A DNA stretch of 64,000 nt, from positions 1,364,001 to 1,428,000 of the forward strand of contig NZ_JAGGMN010000001.1 in NCBI RefSeq assembly GCF_017875325.1. The letters run 5' to 3'. The translations under genes were made by a program, and so were the position numbers. The notes below the pieces were generated by a model. It was given only the letters and a program-made list of their open reading frames with translations. It was not told the DNA's origin and did no database searches. The first letter of the stretch is position 1. Every line of letters starts with the position of its first letter. Shown in pieces: positions 8,753 to 18,200 of the stretch. This DNA comes from Methanofollis sp. W23 (GTDB taxonomy: Archaea > Halobacteriota > Methanomicrobia > Methanomicrobiales > Methanofollaceae).

Positions 8753-9346
8753 TCAGAGCCGCTTCCAGATATAGACGATCCGCTGCAGGGCGGTGTAATG
8801 CCCGAACACCCCATAGATGACCAGGAGCCATCCGAGGTACGGCAGCCCGTACACCGGCGCCGCAAAGATGAGATCAAGCAGACCGGCGATGATCAGGAGC
8901 ACCAGGCGATCGGCCCGGCCAAGAACCCCACCGTAGTACCTCCCGACCCCGAGGGCCTGGGCCTGCGTGCCCATATACGAGGACATCAGCACCCCGGTGA
9001 GGGCAAAGACCCCGATCTGCCAGGAGGCCGCACCGCCTGCAAAGAGCCCGGTGATGATGACGATATCGGCGTAGCGGTCAGAGACATGATCGATGAAGTC
9101 GCCGCGCAGACTCGCAACCTCGAGTTCACGGGCAAGCGCCCCGTCCATGGCATCAAAGACCGCATTCACCGCGACCAGGATGACACCCCAGACGATCTCG
9201 CCGAAGTAAAAGGCACCCCCGGCCGCGAAGGCTGCAATCAGTGCAACAGCCGAGAAGAAGTTTGGCGTGAGCCTGAGACGTGCGGCCCCGGCGATCGCCG
9301 GCGAGAGAAGTCCGCTGACATAGGGACGGAGGCGGTCGAGGGTCAT
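8753..9346 (-). CDS. CDP-alcohol phosphatidyltransferase family; probable archaetidylinositol phosphate synthase
   Basis: Membrane enzyme that transfers an alcohol phosphate onto CDP-archaeol to form a polar archaeal lipid head group. The 197-residue protein has the complete family signature DxxDGxxAR(x8)GxxxDxxxD in the stretch FDAMDGALAREL to GDFIDHVSD, plus several hydrophobic helices. Archaeal members of this size mainly make archaetidylinositol phosphate, but archaetidylglycerol phosphate synthesis cannot be excluded. The ATG at 9346 has a GGAGG site 4 nt upstream and overlaps the stop of the preceding kinase by 4 nt. A further upstream in-frame start at 9373 lacks this support. It is the last gene of a six-gene operon. 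Confidence 0.88.
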   Translation of the reverse strand: MTLDRLRPYVSGLLSPAIAGAARLRLTPNFFSAVALIAAFAAGGAFYFGEIVWGVILVAVNAVFDAMDGALARELEVASLRGDFIDHVSDRYADIVIITGLFAGGAASWQIGVFALTGVLMSSYMGTQAQALGVGRYYGGVLGRADRLVLLIIAGLLDLIFAAPVYGLPYLGWLLVIYGVFGHYTALQRIVYIWKRL

Positions 9347-9855
9347 AGCCCCTCCAGGATATAAGAGGACCAATCAACCATCCCGACAGAGGGGGCGACC
9401 TCGCCGGCCATGAAGCCCTCGACGAGGTCGGCGACTTCCTCAGGGTTCAGTGCACCGGCGTCCACCTCGAGCACCTTCTCCCTGGGGAAGCCCTCCAACG
9501 TCTCGATCAGGATGACGTCCAGGGCCTCGGCCTCGGCGTTCTCTCGCACCTTCTCGCGCGGATACCCGCGCGCGGTCAACCTCTCTTTCAGGAGATCAGG
9601 CCGGCACCGGAGCACCACCACCAGGTCGCAGGGAAGAAGATGGGCAAGGTGCCCCTCCACCACCCCGTCGATCGGTTCAAAGGCCGCCGCCCACGCCTCG
9701 GCGTCCACGACTCTCGTGTCACGCGCCGGGTCCTTCCCGAGGATGAACGGCCCGACTGTCTCGGTGGTATGCACCACACGGCGGCCGCGCCCGGCCAGCA
9801 CCACGCCAACCGTGCTCTTGCCTGTACCGGGCGTCCCGGTGATCCCGACCATCAT
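9343..9855 (-). CDS. AK6/Fap7-type adenylate kinase family protein
   Basis: A small P-loop nucleotide kinase/ATPase of 170 residues. Walker A is GTPGTGKST at about 7-15. The AK6/Fap7 hallmarks VEGHLAHLLPCD and RLTARGYPREKVRENAEAE are present. In archaea and eukaryotes this family has adenylate kinase activity and takes part in small-subunit ribosome maturation. Two adjacent ATG codons (9855 and 9852) are possible and the second gives the family N terminus MVGITG. The start overlaps the hisC stop, and the end overlaps the lipid synthase start. Confidence 0.87.
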   Translation of the reverse strand: MMVGITGTPGTGKSTVGVVLAGRGRRVVHTTETVGPFILGKDPARDTRVVDAEAWAAAFEPIDGVVEGHLAHLLPCDLVVVLRCRPDLLKERLTARGYPREKVRENAEAEALDVILIETLEGFPREKVLEVDAGALNPEEVADLVEGFMAGEVAPSVGMVDWSSYILEGL

Positions 9856-10916
9856 TGCAGATCCCTGACCTTCTCCAGAAAGAGTTCGTTCTCCCAGTCG
9901 GCACCGATGCAGACCCTGATATACCGGTCTTCAAGCCCGGGGAAACTCCGACACGACCTGACGACGACGCCCCCCTCTGCCAGTCGCTCCATCGCCTCGT
10001 CCCCTGTCATGGGCGCCACATCGATGAGGACGAAGTTGGCCTCAGAGGGAGCGACCGGGAAGGGGATCTCGGTCATAAAGCGTTCCCGCCACTGCCTCAC
10101 ATGCGCCACGACCTCGTCGATGTGCGCCTGGTCTGCAAGCGCCGCTTCGGCCGCAGCAAGGGCGACACAGTTTACGGCAAAGGGCGTGGCCGCCTGCTCC
10201 AGGTGAGGTGCAAGCCATTCCGGAACAAAGGCATACCCAAAACGCACCCCGGCCAGCGAGTAGGCCTTGGACATCGTCCGCCCCTCGATGAGGTGGTCGT
10301 ATTCCTGCATCAGCGGGCGGTAGTCCGCGTCCGAGAACTCGATATAGGCATTGTCCAGGAAGAGAAGACAATCGATGCCGTCCAGGATCTTCCTGACCGC
10401 CTCGACCGGGACCACATCCCCGGTCGGGTTGTTCGGCGTGCAGAGGAAGGCGAGTTTCGCCCCCCGGCACGCTTCGATGAACTTCGTGGGGTCAACCGAA
10501 AAGTCGGGCTCGCGCGGAACCTCGACGACTTCGGCCCCCTGCGCCGCGGCGGCAAGTCCATAGAAAGAAAACGTCGGGGTGGAGATGACGACGCGGTCGC
10601 CAGGTTCCACCACAGTGCGCACCACCGTCTCGATCACCCCGTCCATGCCATTGCCGAGGAGGAAGGCATGGTCGCCATGCACCCTCCTGAGGGCGTCGAC
10701 CACGGCCTCCTGCCGGGCCGGTGGGTAGCGGTTCCCTTCTTTCAGGGCGGAGAGCCCTGCAGCAATCGTCGCCTCAGACGGGGGAGAGGGGTTCTCGTTG
10801 CTTGCAAGCCGCGCCACTCTCGAAAGCCCCTGCTCGCGCGCGATCTCCTCCGCGCTCTTTGCAAAGACGTACCCCCCTGCAGTCGCGTAACAACGCCTAA
10901 CGATTGAGCGCCTCAT
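9852..10916 (-). CDS. hisC: Histidinol-phosphate aminotransferase
   Basis: PLP-dependent class I/II aminotransferase that converts imidazole-acetol phosphate to histidinol phosphate in histidine synthesis. At 354 residues it has the normal length. The segments LASNENPSPPSEATIAAG, NGMDGVIETV, CTPNNPTGDVVP and DNAYIEFSD match HisC, and the PLP-binding lysine lies in TMSKAYSLAGVRFGY. The ATG at 10916 overlaps the end of argD by 20 bp, consistent with translational coupling. Related aminotransferases (CobD, aromatic) are less likely given the HisC-like N terminus. Confidence 0.93.
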   Translation of the reverse strand: MRRSIVRRCYATAGGYVFAKSAEEIAREQGLSRVARLASNENPSPPSEATIAAGLSALKEGNRYPPARQEAVVDALRRVHGDHAFLLGNGMDGVIETVVRTVVEPGDRVVISTPTFSFYGLAAAAQGAEVVEVPREPDFSVDPTKFIEACRGAKLAFLCTPNNPTGDVVPVEAVRKILDGIDCLLFLDNAYIEFSDADYRPLMQEYDHLIEGRTMSKAYSLAGVRFGYAFVPEWLAPHLEQAATPFAVNCVALAAAEAALADQAHIDEVVAHVRQWRERFMTEIPFPVAPSEANFVLIDVAPMTGDEAMERLAEGGVVVRSCRSFPGLEDRYIRVCIGADWENELFLEKVRDLQ

Positions 10917-12036
10917 TGATCACACCGACGGCCGTGTCGATCTCCTCGTCGGTGATGACAAGGGGCGGCACGAGCCTGATGTTCCCGTCGGCGGCGCAGT
11001 TGACCAGCACCCCGTGCTCGGCACAGTAGTGTTGCACCTCTGCACAGCGCTCGCCGACCGTGAACCCGATCATCAGCCCCACCTGCCTGGGGTTCCAGGC
11101 AGCGAGGCCCCTGGCAAAGCGTGCGCCCTTCTCAGGGATGGACGGGAGAAGGTCTTCGATCACGCCGATCGTCGCCCGTGCGGCAGCGCAGGCAAGCGGA
11201 CCTCCGGCAAAGGTGCTCCCGTGCTCGCCTCCCTTGAACTCCAGGCCCTTGCGGGCGACAAGCGCCCCCATCGGGAACCCGCTTGCGATCCCCTTGGCCA
11301 TCGTGAGGACGTCTGGCTGTGCACCGGTGTGCTGGAACGCAAACCACTTCCCGGTCCGTCCCATCCCGGTCTGGACCTCGTCGATGATCATCAGGGCGCC
11401 GTGGCGGTCACAGCACTCCCTGATCCCTTCAAGAAATCCCTTCGGCGCAGGGAAGACCCCTGACTCGCCCTGGATCCCTTCGACGATCACCCCGGCGATG
11501 TCGTCGTCCATCGCCTGCTCAAGGGCATCGAGGTCGCCGTACTCGACGAAGGTGCATGCAGGTTCAAGGGGCTCGAAGGGCTCCCTGATCGCGGGTTTGT
11601 GAGTGACCGCAAGCGCCCCCATCGTCCGCCCGTGGAAACTGTGCGTGAAGGCGACGAACTTCTTCCTGCCGGTAGCAAGACGGGCAAGTTTGATCGCTCC
11701 CTCGTTCGCCTCGGCGCCGGAGTTCGAGAAGAAGGCCTTCCCGCCGACAAGCCCTGAGATCTCCACGACTTTTTTGGCGAGTTCGGCCTGGTGCGGGACA
11801 TAGAAGAGGTTTGAGCAGTGGATCAGTTCATGTGCCTGCGTACAGATCGCCTCCACCACCTTCGGGTGGCAGTGCCCAGTGCTGCAGACCGCGATCCCCG
11901 CGACACAGTCAAGATACTCATTCCCCTCTACGTCCCAGAGGCGGGCCCCCTGCCCGCGCACGATCTCGGTCGTGCGCGAGAAGGCGGGCATATAATACTC
12001 CGCGTCCAGTTCCTGGTAGTTTTCTGCTAATTCCAT
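10897..12036 (-). CDS. argD: Acetylornithine aminotransferase
   Basis: Class III PLP aminotransferase of arginine biosynthesis (N-acetylglutamate semialdehyde to N-acetylornithine). In some archaea it may also act on succinyldiaminopimelate. The 379-residue sequence includes GIAVCSTGHCHP, the substrate-binding EGIQGESGVFP, the PLP-phosphate/aspartate region MIIDEVQTGMGRTG and the Schiff-base lysine in LTMAKGIASGFPMGAL. It is 12 nt downstream of the guaA subunit gene and overlaps hisC, inside the minus-strand operon. Confidence 0.94.
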   Translation of the reverse strand: MELAENYQELDAEYYMPAFSRTTEIVRGQGARLWDVEGNEYLDCVAGIAVCSTGHCHPKVVEAICTQAHELIHCSNLFYVPHQAELAKKVVEISGLVGGKAFFSNSGAEANEGAIKLARLATGRKKFVAFTHSFHGRTMGALAVTHKPAIREPFEPLEPACTFVEYGDLDALEQAMDDDIAGVIVEGIQGESGVFPAPKGFLEGIRECCDRHGALMIIDEVQTGMGRTGKWFAFQHTGAQPDVLTMAKGIASGFPMGALVARKGLEFKGGEHGSTFAGGPLACAAARATIGVIEDLLPSIPEKGARFARGLAAWNPRQVGLMIGFTVGERCAEVQHYCAEHGVLVNCAADGNIRLVPPLVITDEEIDTAVGVINEALNR

Positions 12037-12048
12037 ACCATCATCATC

Positions 12049-12966
12049 TCATTCGTACTCGATTGTTGCAGGGGGCTTGGGGGTGATATCATAGACCACC
12101 CGCGAGACCTCGGCGATCTCGGACGCAACCCGCCCGGCAATCCTGACCAGGTCGTCGAAGGGCACCTCCAGCGGGTCGGCGGTCATGCCGTCGCGCGAGT
12201 TCACCGCCCTGACGGCGACGACCCAGCCGAAACACCTGACATCGCCCTTGACGCCGGTCCCCCGGCCGAGAAGCGCGGCAAAGCACTGCCAGGGCTGATA
12301 GCGCTCGACGAGTTCTTCTTCCACGATCGCGTTCGCCTCCCTGACGACCGCAATCTTCTCAGGGGTCACCTCGCCGAGCACACGGACTGCAAGCCCCGGG
12401 CCAGGGAAGGGCATCCTGTGCTGGATCTCGGCCGGGAGGTCCACGCCGCCGGCGACCTCGCGCACCTCGTCCTTGTAGAGATCACGCAGGGGCTCGATCA
12501 CCTTCTCAAACATCATGTCCAGGGGCATGCCGCCGACATTGTGGTGGCTCTTGATCCCGCCTTCACTCTCGATCCGGTCAGGATAGATCGTCCCCTGCAG
12601 GAGGTACTTCGCGCCGGTGGCCTTTGCCTCGCGCTCAAAGATCCTGATGAACCGCTCACCGATGACCTTTCTCTTCTCTTCAGGATCGATGACCCCCTTC
12701 AGCGCCGCAAAAAATTCGTCGGCGGCGTCGACTCTCTTCACGCCGAGGGGAGCGAAGACCTCGCAGATCCGTTCGCTTTCGCCCTTGCGCATCAGTCCGG
12801 TGTCCACATAGATGGGGACCAGGTTCGTCCCGATCGCCCGCGCCGCCAGCATCGCACAGACCGAGGAGTCCACGCCGCCCGAGAGGGCGACGACGACCTT
12901 CTCGTCCCCGGCCTCCTGCCTGATCTCCTTGACTGCACGCTCGATAAACTGCTCTACCTTGACCAT
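12049..12966 (-). CDS. guaAB: GMP synthase subunit B (ATP pyrophosphatase)
   Basis: Archaeal GMP synthases are split. This is the ATP-PPase/dimerisation subunit that adenylates XMP, and it needs a separate glutaminase subunit that is not in this window. Of 305 residues, the PP-loop [11 protein letters not shown] is near residue 30. The dimerisation domain contains HHNVGG and [16 protein letters not shown], and the protein ends with [13 protein letters not shown] as in GuaA. The ATG at 12966 has an AGAGGTTGA ribosome-binding site. It lies 14 nt after pyrG, so two amination steps of nucleotide synthesis are cotranscribed. Confidence 0.96.
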   Translation of the reverse strand: MVKVEQFIERAVKEIRQEAGDEKVVVALSGGVDSSVCAMLAARAIGTNLVPIYVDTGLMRKGESERICEVFAPLGVKRVDAADEFFAALKGVIDPEEKRKVIGERFIRIFEREAKATGAKYLLQGTIYPDRIESEGGIKSHHNVGGMPLDMMFEKVIEPLRDLYKDEVREVAGGVDLPAEIQHRMPFPGPGLAVRVLGEVTPEKIAVVREANAIVEEELVERYQPWQCFAALLGRGTGVKGDVRCFGWVVAVRAVNSRDGMTADPLEVPFDDLVRIAGRVASEIAEVSRVVYDITPKPPATIEYE

Positions 12967-12980
12967 TGCTCAACCTCTTT

Positions 12981-14567
12981 TTACTGGTGTTCCTGGTTCT
13001 TGTACTCCATGCACGCCTTCACAAACCCGATATAAGGCGGTGACGCCCTCGTCGGCCTCGACCTGAACTCAGGATGGAACTGGGTCGCAAAGAAGAACGG
13101 GTGAGAGGGGAGTTCGAGGATCTCCATCCTGTTCCCGTTCATCCCTGAAAAGACCAGCCCATTCTCTTTCAGTTCCTCGATATATTCGGGGTTCACCTCG
13201 TAACGGTGCCGGTGCCGCTCGGTGATCGACGTCTTCTGGTAGAGGTCCCATGCCCTGGTCCCCTCCACCACGTCGACCGGATAACTCCCAAGACGCATGG
13301 TCCCGCCGAGTTTGGTAACGTTCTCCTGCTCTGGAAGGAGGGCGATCACCTGGGTGCCCTCGCCGAACTCCTCAGAGATCGCGTCCTCATACCCGAGGAC
13401 ATCACGGGCAAACTCCACGACCGCCATCTGGAACCCAAGGCAGATCCCGAGGAACGGGATCTGGTTCTCCCTGGCGTACCTGATCGCAGTGACCTTTCCG
13501 GAGACCCCGCGCTGGCCAAAACCGCCCGGGATCAGGACGCCGTCCAGCTCAGCAAGTTCTGCAGGTTCGTAGGTCTCTGCGTCCAGCCACTTGATCTGCA
13601 CCTCGGCAGAGAGGGTACGGCCGGCGTGCTTGAGGGCTTCCTTGATCGAGAGATACACATCCTCGATCCCGTACTTGGTGACGATCCCGATGGTCACCCG
13701 GTTGGTGTAGTCCTCGGTGACGGTGCGGTACCACTCGGCGTCCACCCCGCGCTTTTCGAGGTCAAGGAGGTCGAGGACGACATTGGCAGCCCCTTCCTTC
13801 TCAAGCTCCATCGGGACATGGTAGATGTCGGAGGCGTCGGCCGCACTGACGACCGCGTTGAGCGGGACGTCGCAGAACTCTGAGATCTTGCGGCGCGAGT
13901 GCATCGGAAGAACCCGGTCGCTCCGGCAGACGATGATGTCTGGGCGCAGTCCGAGTTCGCGCAGCGCCTTGACCGAGTGCTGCGTCGGTTTGGTCTTGAG
14001 GTCGCCCATTGTGTCTGCAGGGACCAGGGTCACGTGCAGCAGGGCGGTGTCGTGTGCAGGGAGTTCGCCGCGCATCTGGCGCACCGCCTCAAGGAAGGGC
14101 ATCGACTCGATGTCGCCGACCGTGCCGCCGACCTCGACGAGGCATACCTCAGCCTTGTAGCCGTTGTTCTCGAACTCTTCTGCAGACCTGGCGATGCAGG
14201 CCTTGATCTCGTCGGTGATGTGCGGGATGATCTGGACGGTCCCGCCCAGGAAATCTCCGCGCCGTTCTTTCTCGATGACGCTCTTGTAGATCTTGCCGGT
14301 GGTGATGTTGTGGTTGCGCGTCAACTCGATGTCAAGAAAACGCTCGTAGTTGCCGAGGTCCAGGTCAACCTCACCCCCGTCGCTGAGCACGAAGACCTCC
14401 CCGTGCTGTGCAGGGTTCATGGTACCTGCATCAATGTTCAGGTAGGGGTCGATCTTGATCGCGGTGACCTGATACCCCCGGTTTTTCAGGATCCTCCCGA
14501 TCGATGCTGCTGTTATGCCTTTGCCAAGGCCACTCATTACGCCGCCAGTAACGAATATATACTTCAA
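12981..14567 (-). CDS. pyrG: CTP synthase
   Basis: Converts UTP to CTP using ATP and glutamine. At 528 residues it is full length: the N-terminal synthase domain starts [18 protein letters not shown] with the nucleotide-binding loop, and the C-terminal class I glutamine amidotransferase domain carries the nucleophile in GICLGFQ and the His/Glu pair in ATQFHPEF. The start codon is TTG at 14567, the only position that gives the universally conserved N terminus, and a GGGGA stretch lies upstream. It is the promoter-proximal gene of the six-gene cluster. Confidence 0.97.
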   Translation of the reverse strand: MKYIFVTGGVMSGLGKGITAASIGRILKNRGYQVTAIKIDPYLNIDAGTMNPAQHGEVFVLSDGGEVDLDLGNYERFLDIELTRNHNITTGKIYKSVIEKERRGDFLGGTVQIIPHITDEIKACIARSAEEFENNGYKAEVCLVEVGGTVGDIESMPFLEAVRQMRGELPAHDTALLHVTLVPADTMGDLKTKPTQHSVKALRELGLRPDIIVCRSDRVLPMHSRRKISEFCDVPLNAVVSAADASDIYHVPMELEKEGAANVVLDLLDLEKRGVDAEWYRTVTEDYTNRVTIGIVTKYGIEDVYLSIKEALKHAGRTLSAEVQIKWLDAETYEPAELAELDGVLIPGGFGQRGVSGKVTAIRYARENQIPFLGICLGFQMAVVEFARDVLGYEDAISEEFGEGTQVIALLPEQENVTKLGGTMRLGSYPVDVVEGTRAWDLYQKTSITERHRHRYEVNPEYIEELKENGLVFSGMNGNRMEILELPSHPFFFATQFHPEFRSRPTRASPPYIGFVKACMEYKNQEHQ

Positions 14568-15271
14568 AACAAATTCCCCGCGGATATCTTCGTACCCATA
14601 TCTATCTCACCAGGGGATTATAGATGTTCGGCTCCTGTGCACGGTCTCTTTCCTGCACCTCTCTTTTACGCAGTCCAGACCGCGAGAAGGCGCTTAATAT
14701 CCCGGATCCTGGGAGACGTGAAGGCACGTGCAGGAGCGTCGTCATTGTATAGAGGGGCATGTGCGTGACCGCACCTCCGGCGCCCTCATCTCATGGGCGG
14801 TCCGTCGTGAAGGAAGGGCCGGGGGGCCCAACCCTCGGCCCCCATGGACCATGACAAGGCCGGGGAAAGCAGAATGAACGACCACAACGAGGGGGGTGTA
14901 GTCCTCGATCTATGGTGGAGGAGAGCATGTCGCTCAAAGATATTCTATCGTTTCGCCTGCTCGAAAATCCAGGATTTACGGTTCTGTAGAAAACCTCTTG
15001 ATGACTATCTCTGCGGGAGGCGTGCCGCCCCCCGGCGCGTATGACAGGGGAAGGCACGCCGATCAGAACCGCCGCCCCTCATTGTAGACTCTTCACTGCA
15101 ATCCGACGCCAGGGCGGAGACTCCCCTGAACCCCCACGATGAGGAGAGGCAGGGGCGGCGAAAAGAACACGACCCTCACCGATTCTCCTGTCATTACATG
15201 GGAGATCACGCCACGAGAAATATTCATCCAGTATGCGTGAGCCAGGGGTTCATGCCGAATTCTACAGAGCC
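14568..15271. repeat. Intergenic region with pyrG leader and MITE-like modules
   Basis: The first 200 bp (to about 14770) are non-repetitive and should hold the pyrG promoter. From about 14815 recurring modules appear: a left end GGTTCTGTAGAAAACCTCTTGATG at 14980 followed by 'cgccccccggcg', a 'cccccacgatgaggagagg' block near 15130, and the conserved end segment 'ccagtatgcgtgagccaggg' then 'ttcatgccgaattctacagagcc' finishing at 15271, next to the histidine-kinase terminator. No 8-bp target duplication matches, so this is probably an old composite. Confidence 0.6.
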
Positions 15272-15278
15272 AAAAAAA
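15272..15278 (-). terminator. T-tract terminator of the giant histidine kinase
   Basis: Seven T on the minus strand starting 3 nt after the kinase stop codon, directly abutting a repeat end TTCTACAGAGCC. Confidence 0.5.
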
Positions 15279-15281
15279 GTC

Positions 15282-18200
15282 TTAATGAGTGAGAAGATCC
15301 TGGAGGATCCTGTTCAACTCTTCGAGGAGGTACGGCTTCCCAATACTCCCGTAAAATCCGTATTTGCCCGGGTTCTTGATGATCGGGTCGTTGAGATATC
15401 CACTCGACACGAGCACCCGCACCGCGGGGTCCAGTTCCTTGAGTTTCTCCATCGTCTCAAGGCCGCCCATCTTTCCCGGCACCGTCAGGTCCAGGATGAC
15501 CCCGTCGAAGGGAGTGCCGGTCTCCTGCGCACTGGCGAACGCCTCCACCGCCGCCTCGCCGTCCTGCGCCGTCGCCACCGTGTACCCGAGGTGCCTGAGA
15601 ATGTCGCTCGTCGTCTCCAGGATCCCGACCTCATCGTCCATCAAGAGAATGGATCCGGACCCCCCTCCGGTGATGGCCACAGGTGTCATCTGTTCACACC
15701 CACCATTTGCCGTTGCAGGCAGATAAAGGGAGAACGTCGTCCCCTGTCCTGGTTCTGACGCAACATCCATCCACCCGCCATGGTTCTTGATGATCGGGAG
15801 GGCCATTGCCAGTCCGATCCCTGACCCATGCTTCTTGGTGGTGAAATACGGGTCAAAGATGCGGCCCATATGCTCGGGCCTGATCCCCACGCCGTGGTCC
15901 TCCACCGCTACCCTGATATAGCGCCCCTTCGGGATCGGGATCGGATCGTTCCCGGCGACCTCCACCGGGCCCGCCCCGATGGTCACCGTCCCTCCTTCAG
16001 GCATTGCCTGGTCGGCATTGATGATGAGGGCGTGCAGAACCTGGAGGACCTGGGCGGCGTCGCCCATCACCGCCATCGGTTCGGGTTCAAGGGCGAACCG
16101 GCACTTGCACTTCGAGCCGCGCAGGGCATAACTCGCGGCCTCGTGGACCAGGTCGGCGATATCGACTGTCTCCTTCTCAGGTTCGGAGAGATCTGAGAAA
16201 CTGAAGAGTTGACGGGTGATGTCTCCCGCCTTCATCGTCGCCGCCTCCGCCTCGGTCAGGCGCTGGTAGACAAAGTCGTCAGGCGAGACCTTCATCTTGG
16301 CAAGATTGATGTTGCCCATCACCGAGGTGAGGATATTGTTGAAGTCGTGAGCGATCCCCCCTGCAAGGTCGGAGAGAGAGAGAAGTTTCTCGGTCCTGAT
16401 AAACTCCTCTTCCGCCTTCTTCACCAGGGTGATGTCCCTGCCCACCACCTGGTACTCGGAGACCGCACCGTCAGGGGCGGAGATCGCCCGCACCGTCCAC
16501 TGGTGCCAGGTCTCCTCTTCGTCCTTCGCTTTCACTTTGCCTTCCACGGTGAAGTTCTGCTGTCCGAGGTCAGTGTGCTCCCCGGGCGAGAGGAAGAAGT
16601 CGGCAAACCATTCTGGGAGAACGGCGTCGATGGTGGAGGAGAGTACCTCCTCTCTTGAGAACCCAAACGACCTGCAGAACGCCTCGTTGACAAAGGTCAC
16701 CTTCATGTCGGGCCTGAAGCGGCAGATCCATTCGGTCTGGTCCTCGACCACCCCACGGTACCGCGCCTCGCTCGCCTTGATCTCCTCCTCCATCCTCTTG
16801 CGCCTGGTGATGTCCTCGGCAAGGGTGACCACGCCCTGAAGACGGTCACCTCCGTCCCTGAGCAGGCGTGCATTCCAGTGGAGAACCTTCTCTTCCCCGT
16901 CTCTGGCCTGGACTGTGAATTCGAGGTTCTCGACCGTGTCCGACCCGGTGCACTCGCCCCGCACCACCTTCAGGACCTTCTCCCTGGTCACAGGGTCAGG
17001 GACAAGGGTGTCCCAGATCTCGGCACCCCCGACCACCTCGTCTCTTGCATACCCGGTGACCTCCTCGGCCGCCCGGTTCCAGACATTCACCCGCCCCTCG
17101 CTGTCGGTGACCGCAAGGAGCATGGTCGCGTTCTCGATGACACTCTCCCTGAACGTGCTGAGTGCCCTGATATGTTCCTCTGCCTCTTTCCTGACCTTGA
17201 CCTCGGCACGGAGACGTTTGTTTGTCTCGGTCAGTTTCTTCGTCCGTTCGAGGACGATCTCTTCCAGGTGGGTACGATACTTTGCCAGTTCCTCCTCTAT
17301 CTCGGTCCGCTCGGTGATGTCTATGAAGGAGAACATCATGCAGAGGGGGTCGCCCTCCTCGTCGGTGACCATGCTCGCCGAGACACTGGCATGGAACCTC
17401 TTGCCTCCTTTTTTCTTCCCGACAAGTTCGCCCATCCACCCGCCGTCCCTCCCGATCCGTTCAAGGACCGTCGCCACCTTCTTCTTCGGCTGCCAGAAGC
17501 GTTCAAGCGGCTTGCCCGCCACTTTCTTCACCTCGTCGTAGCCCCAGAATTTGAGCGCCGAGTTGTTTGCAAAGATCAGTTCCCCTTCCAGGTCGGTGAT
17601 GGTGATCGCGTTGATCGAAGAGGTGATGGCACTGTCCATGATCCTGAGCGCTTCCTCGATCCGCTTGCGTTCAGAGATATCGATTGCAGACCCGATCACC
17701 TCCGTGGGGTTGCCGTCGTCGTCCCTGGTCACCCGCACCTCGAAGTGGAGCCACCGGTATTTCCCGTCTTTGTGGCGCATCCTGAATTCAAGGACTTTAT
17801 CTCCCTTCTCTAAAAGTTCAGGGAATTCGTCGTCCTGGATCCGGCGGCGGTCCGAGGGGTGGATGGTGGTCGTCCAGAATGTCGAGTCATAGATCACCTC
17901 CTCTGGCTCGTAGCCAAGCAGCGAGGTGATATTTTCGGTCACATAGGTGATCAGGCCTGTGCTCCCGGGCGCTCGTGGCGGGTCGAGCGAGAAGATCATG
18001 ACCGGGCTTGACGAGAGGATGTGCTGGAGGCGCGATTTGGTCGACTCCAGTTCCATCTCAAGGACCCTCCTCTGGAGAGCCACTGATGAAAGGTTTACAA
18101 AGGTCTCGATGGTGGATGAGGCCTCCAGGAATGTGTCGTTTCGCTGGACCAGGACCACACATCCAAACAGGGTGTTGCTGCGTGCGATCCCGATCACGTG

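Noticed and set aside
8495-9364. 289-codon plus-strand frame antisense to the lipid synthase
   Set aside because: Starts in repeat DNA and lacks any protein-like pattern, while the minus strand encodes an intact signature enzyme.
14980-15271. MITE with target duplication at 14980-15271, and similar pairings at 21849-22701, 30208-31029, 32250-32509, 60781-61435 and 63419-63820
   Set aside because: The ends fit the family but the flanking octamers do not match, so they are recorded as old or composite modules and not as intact insertions.
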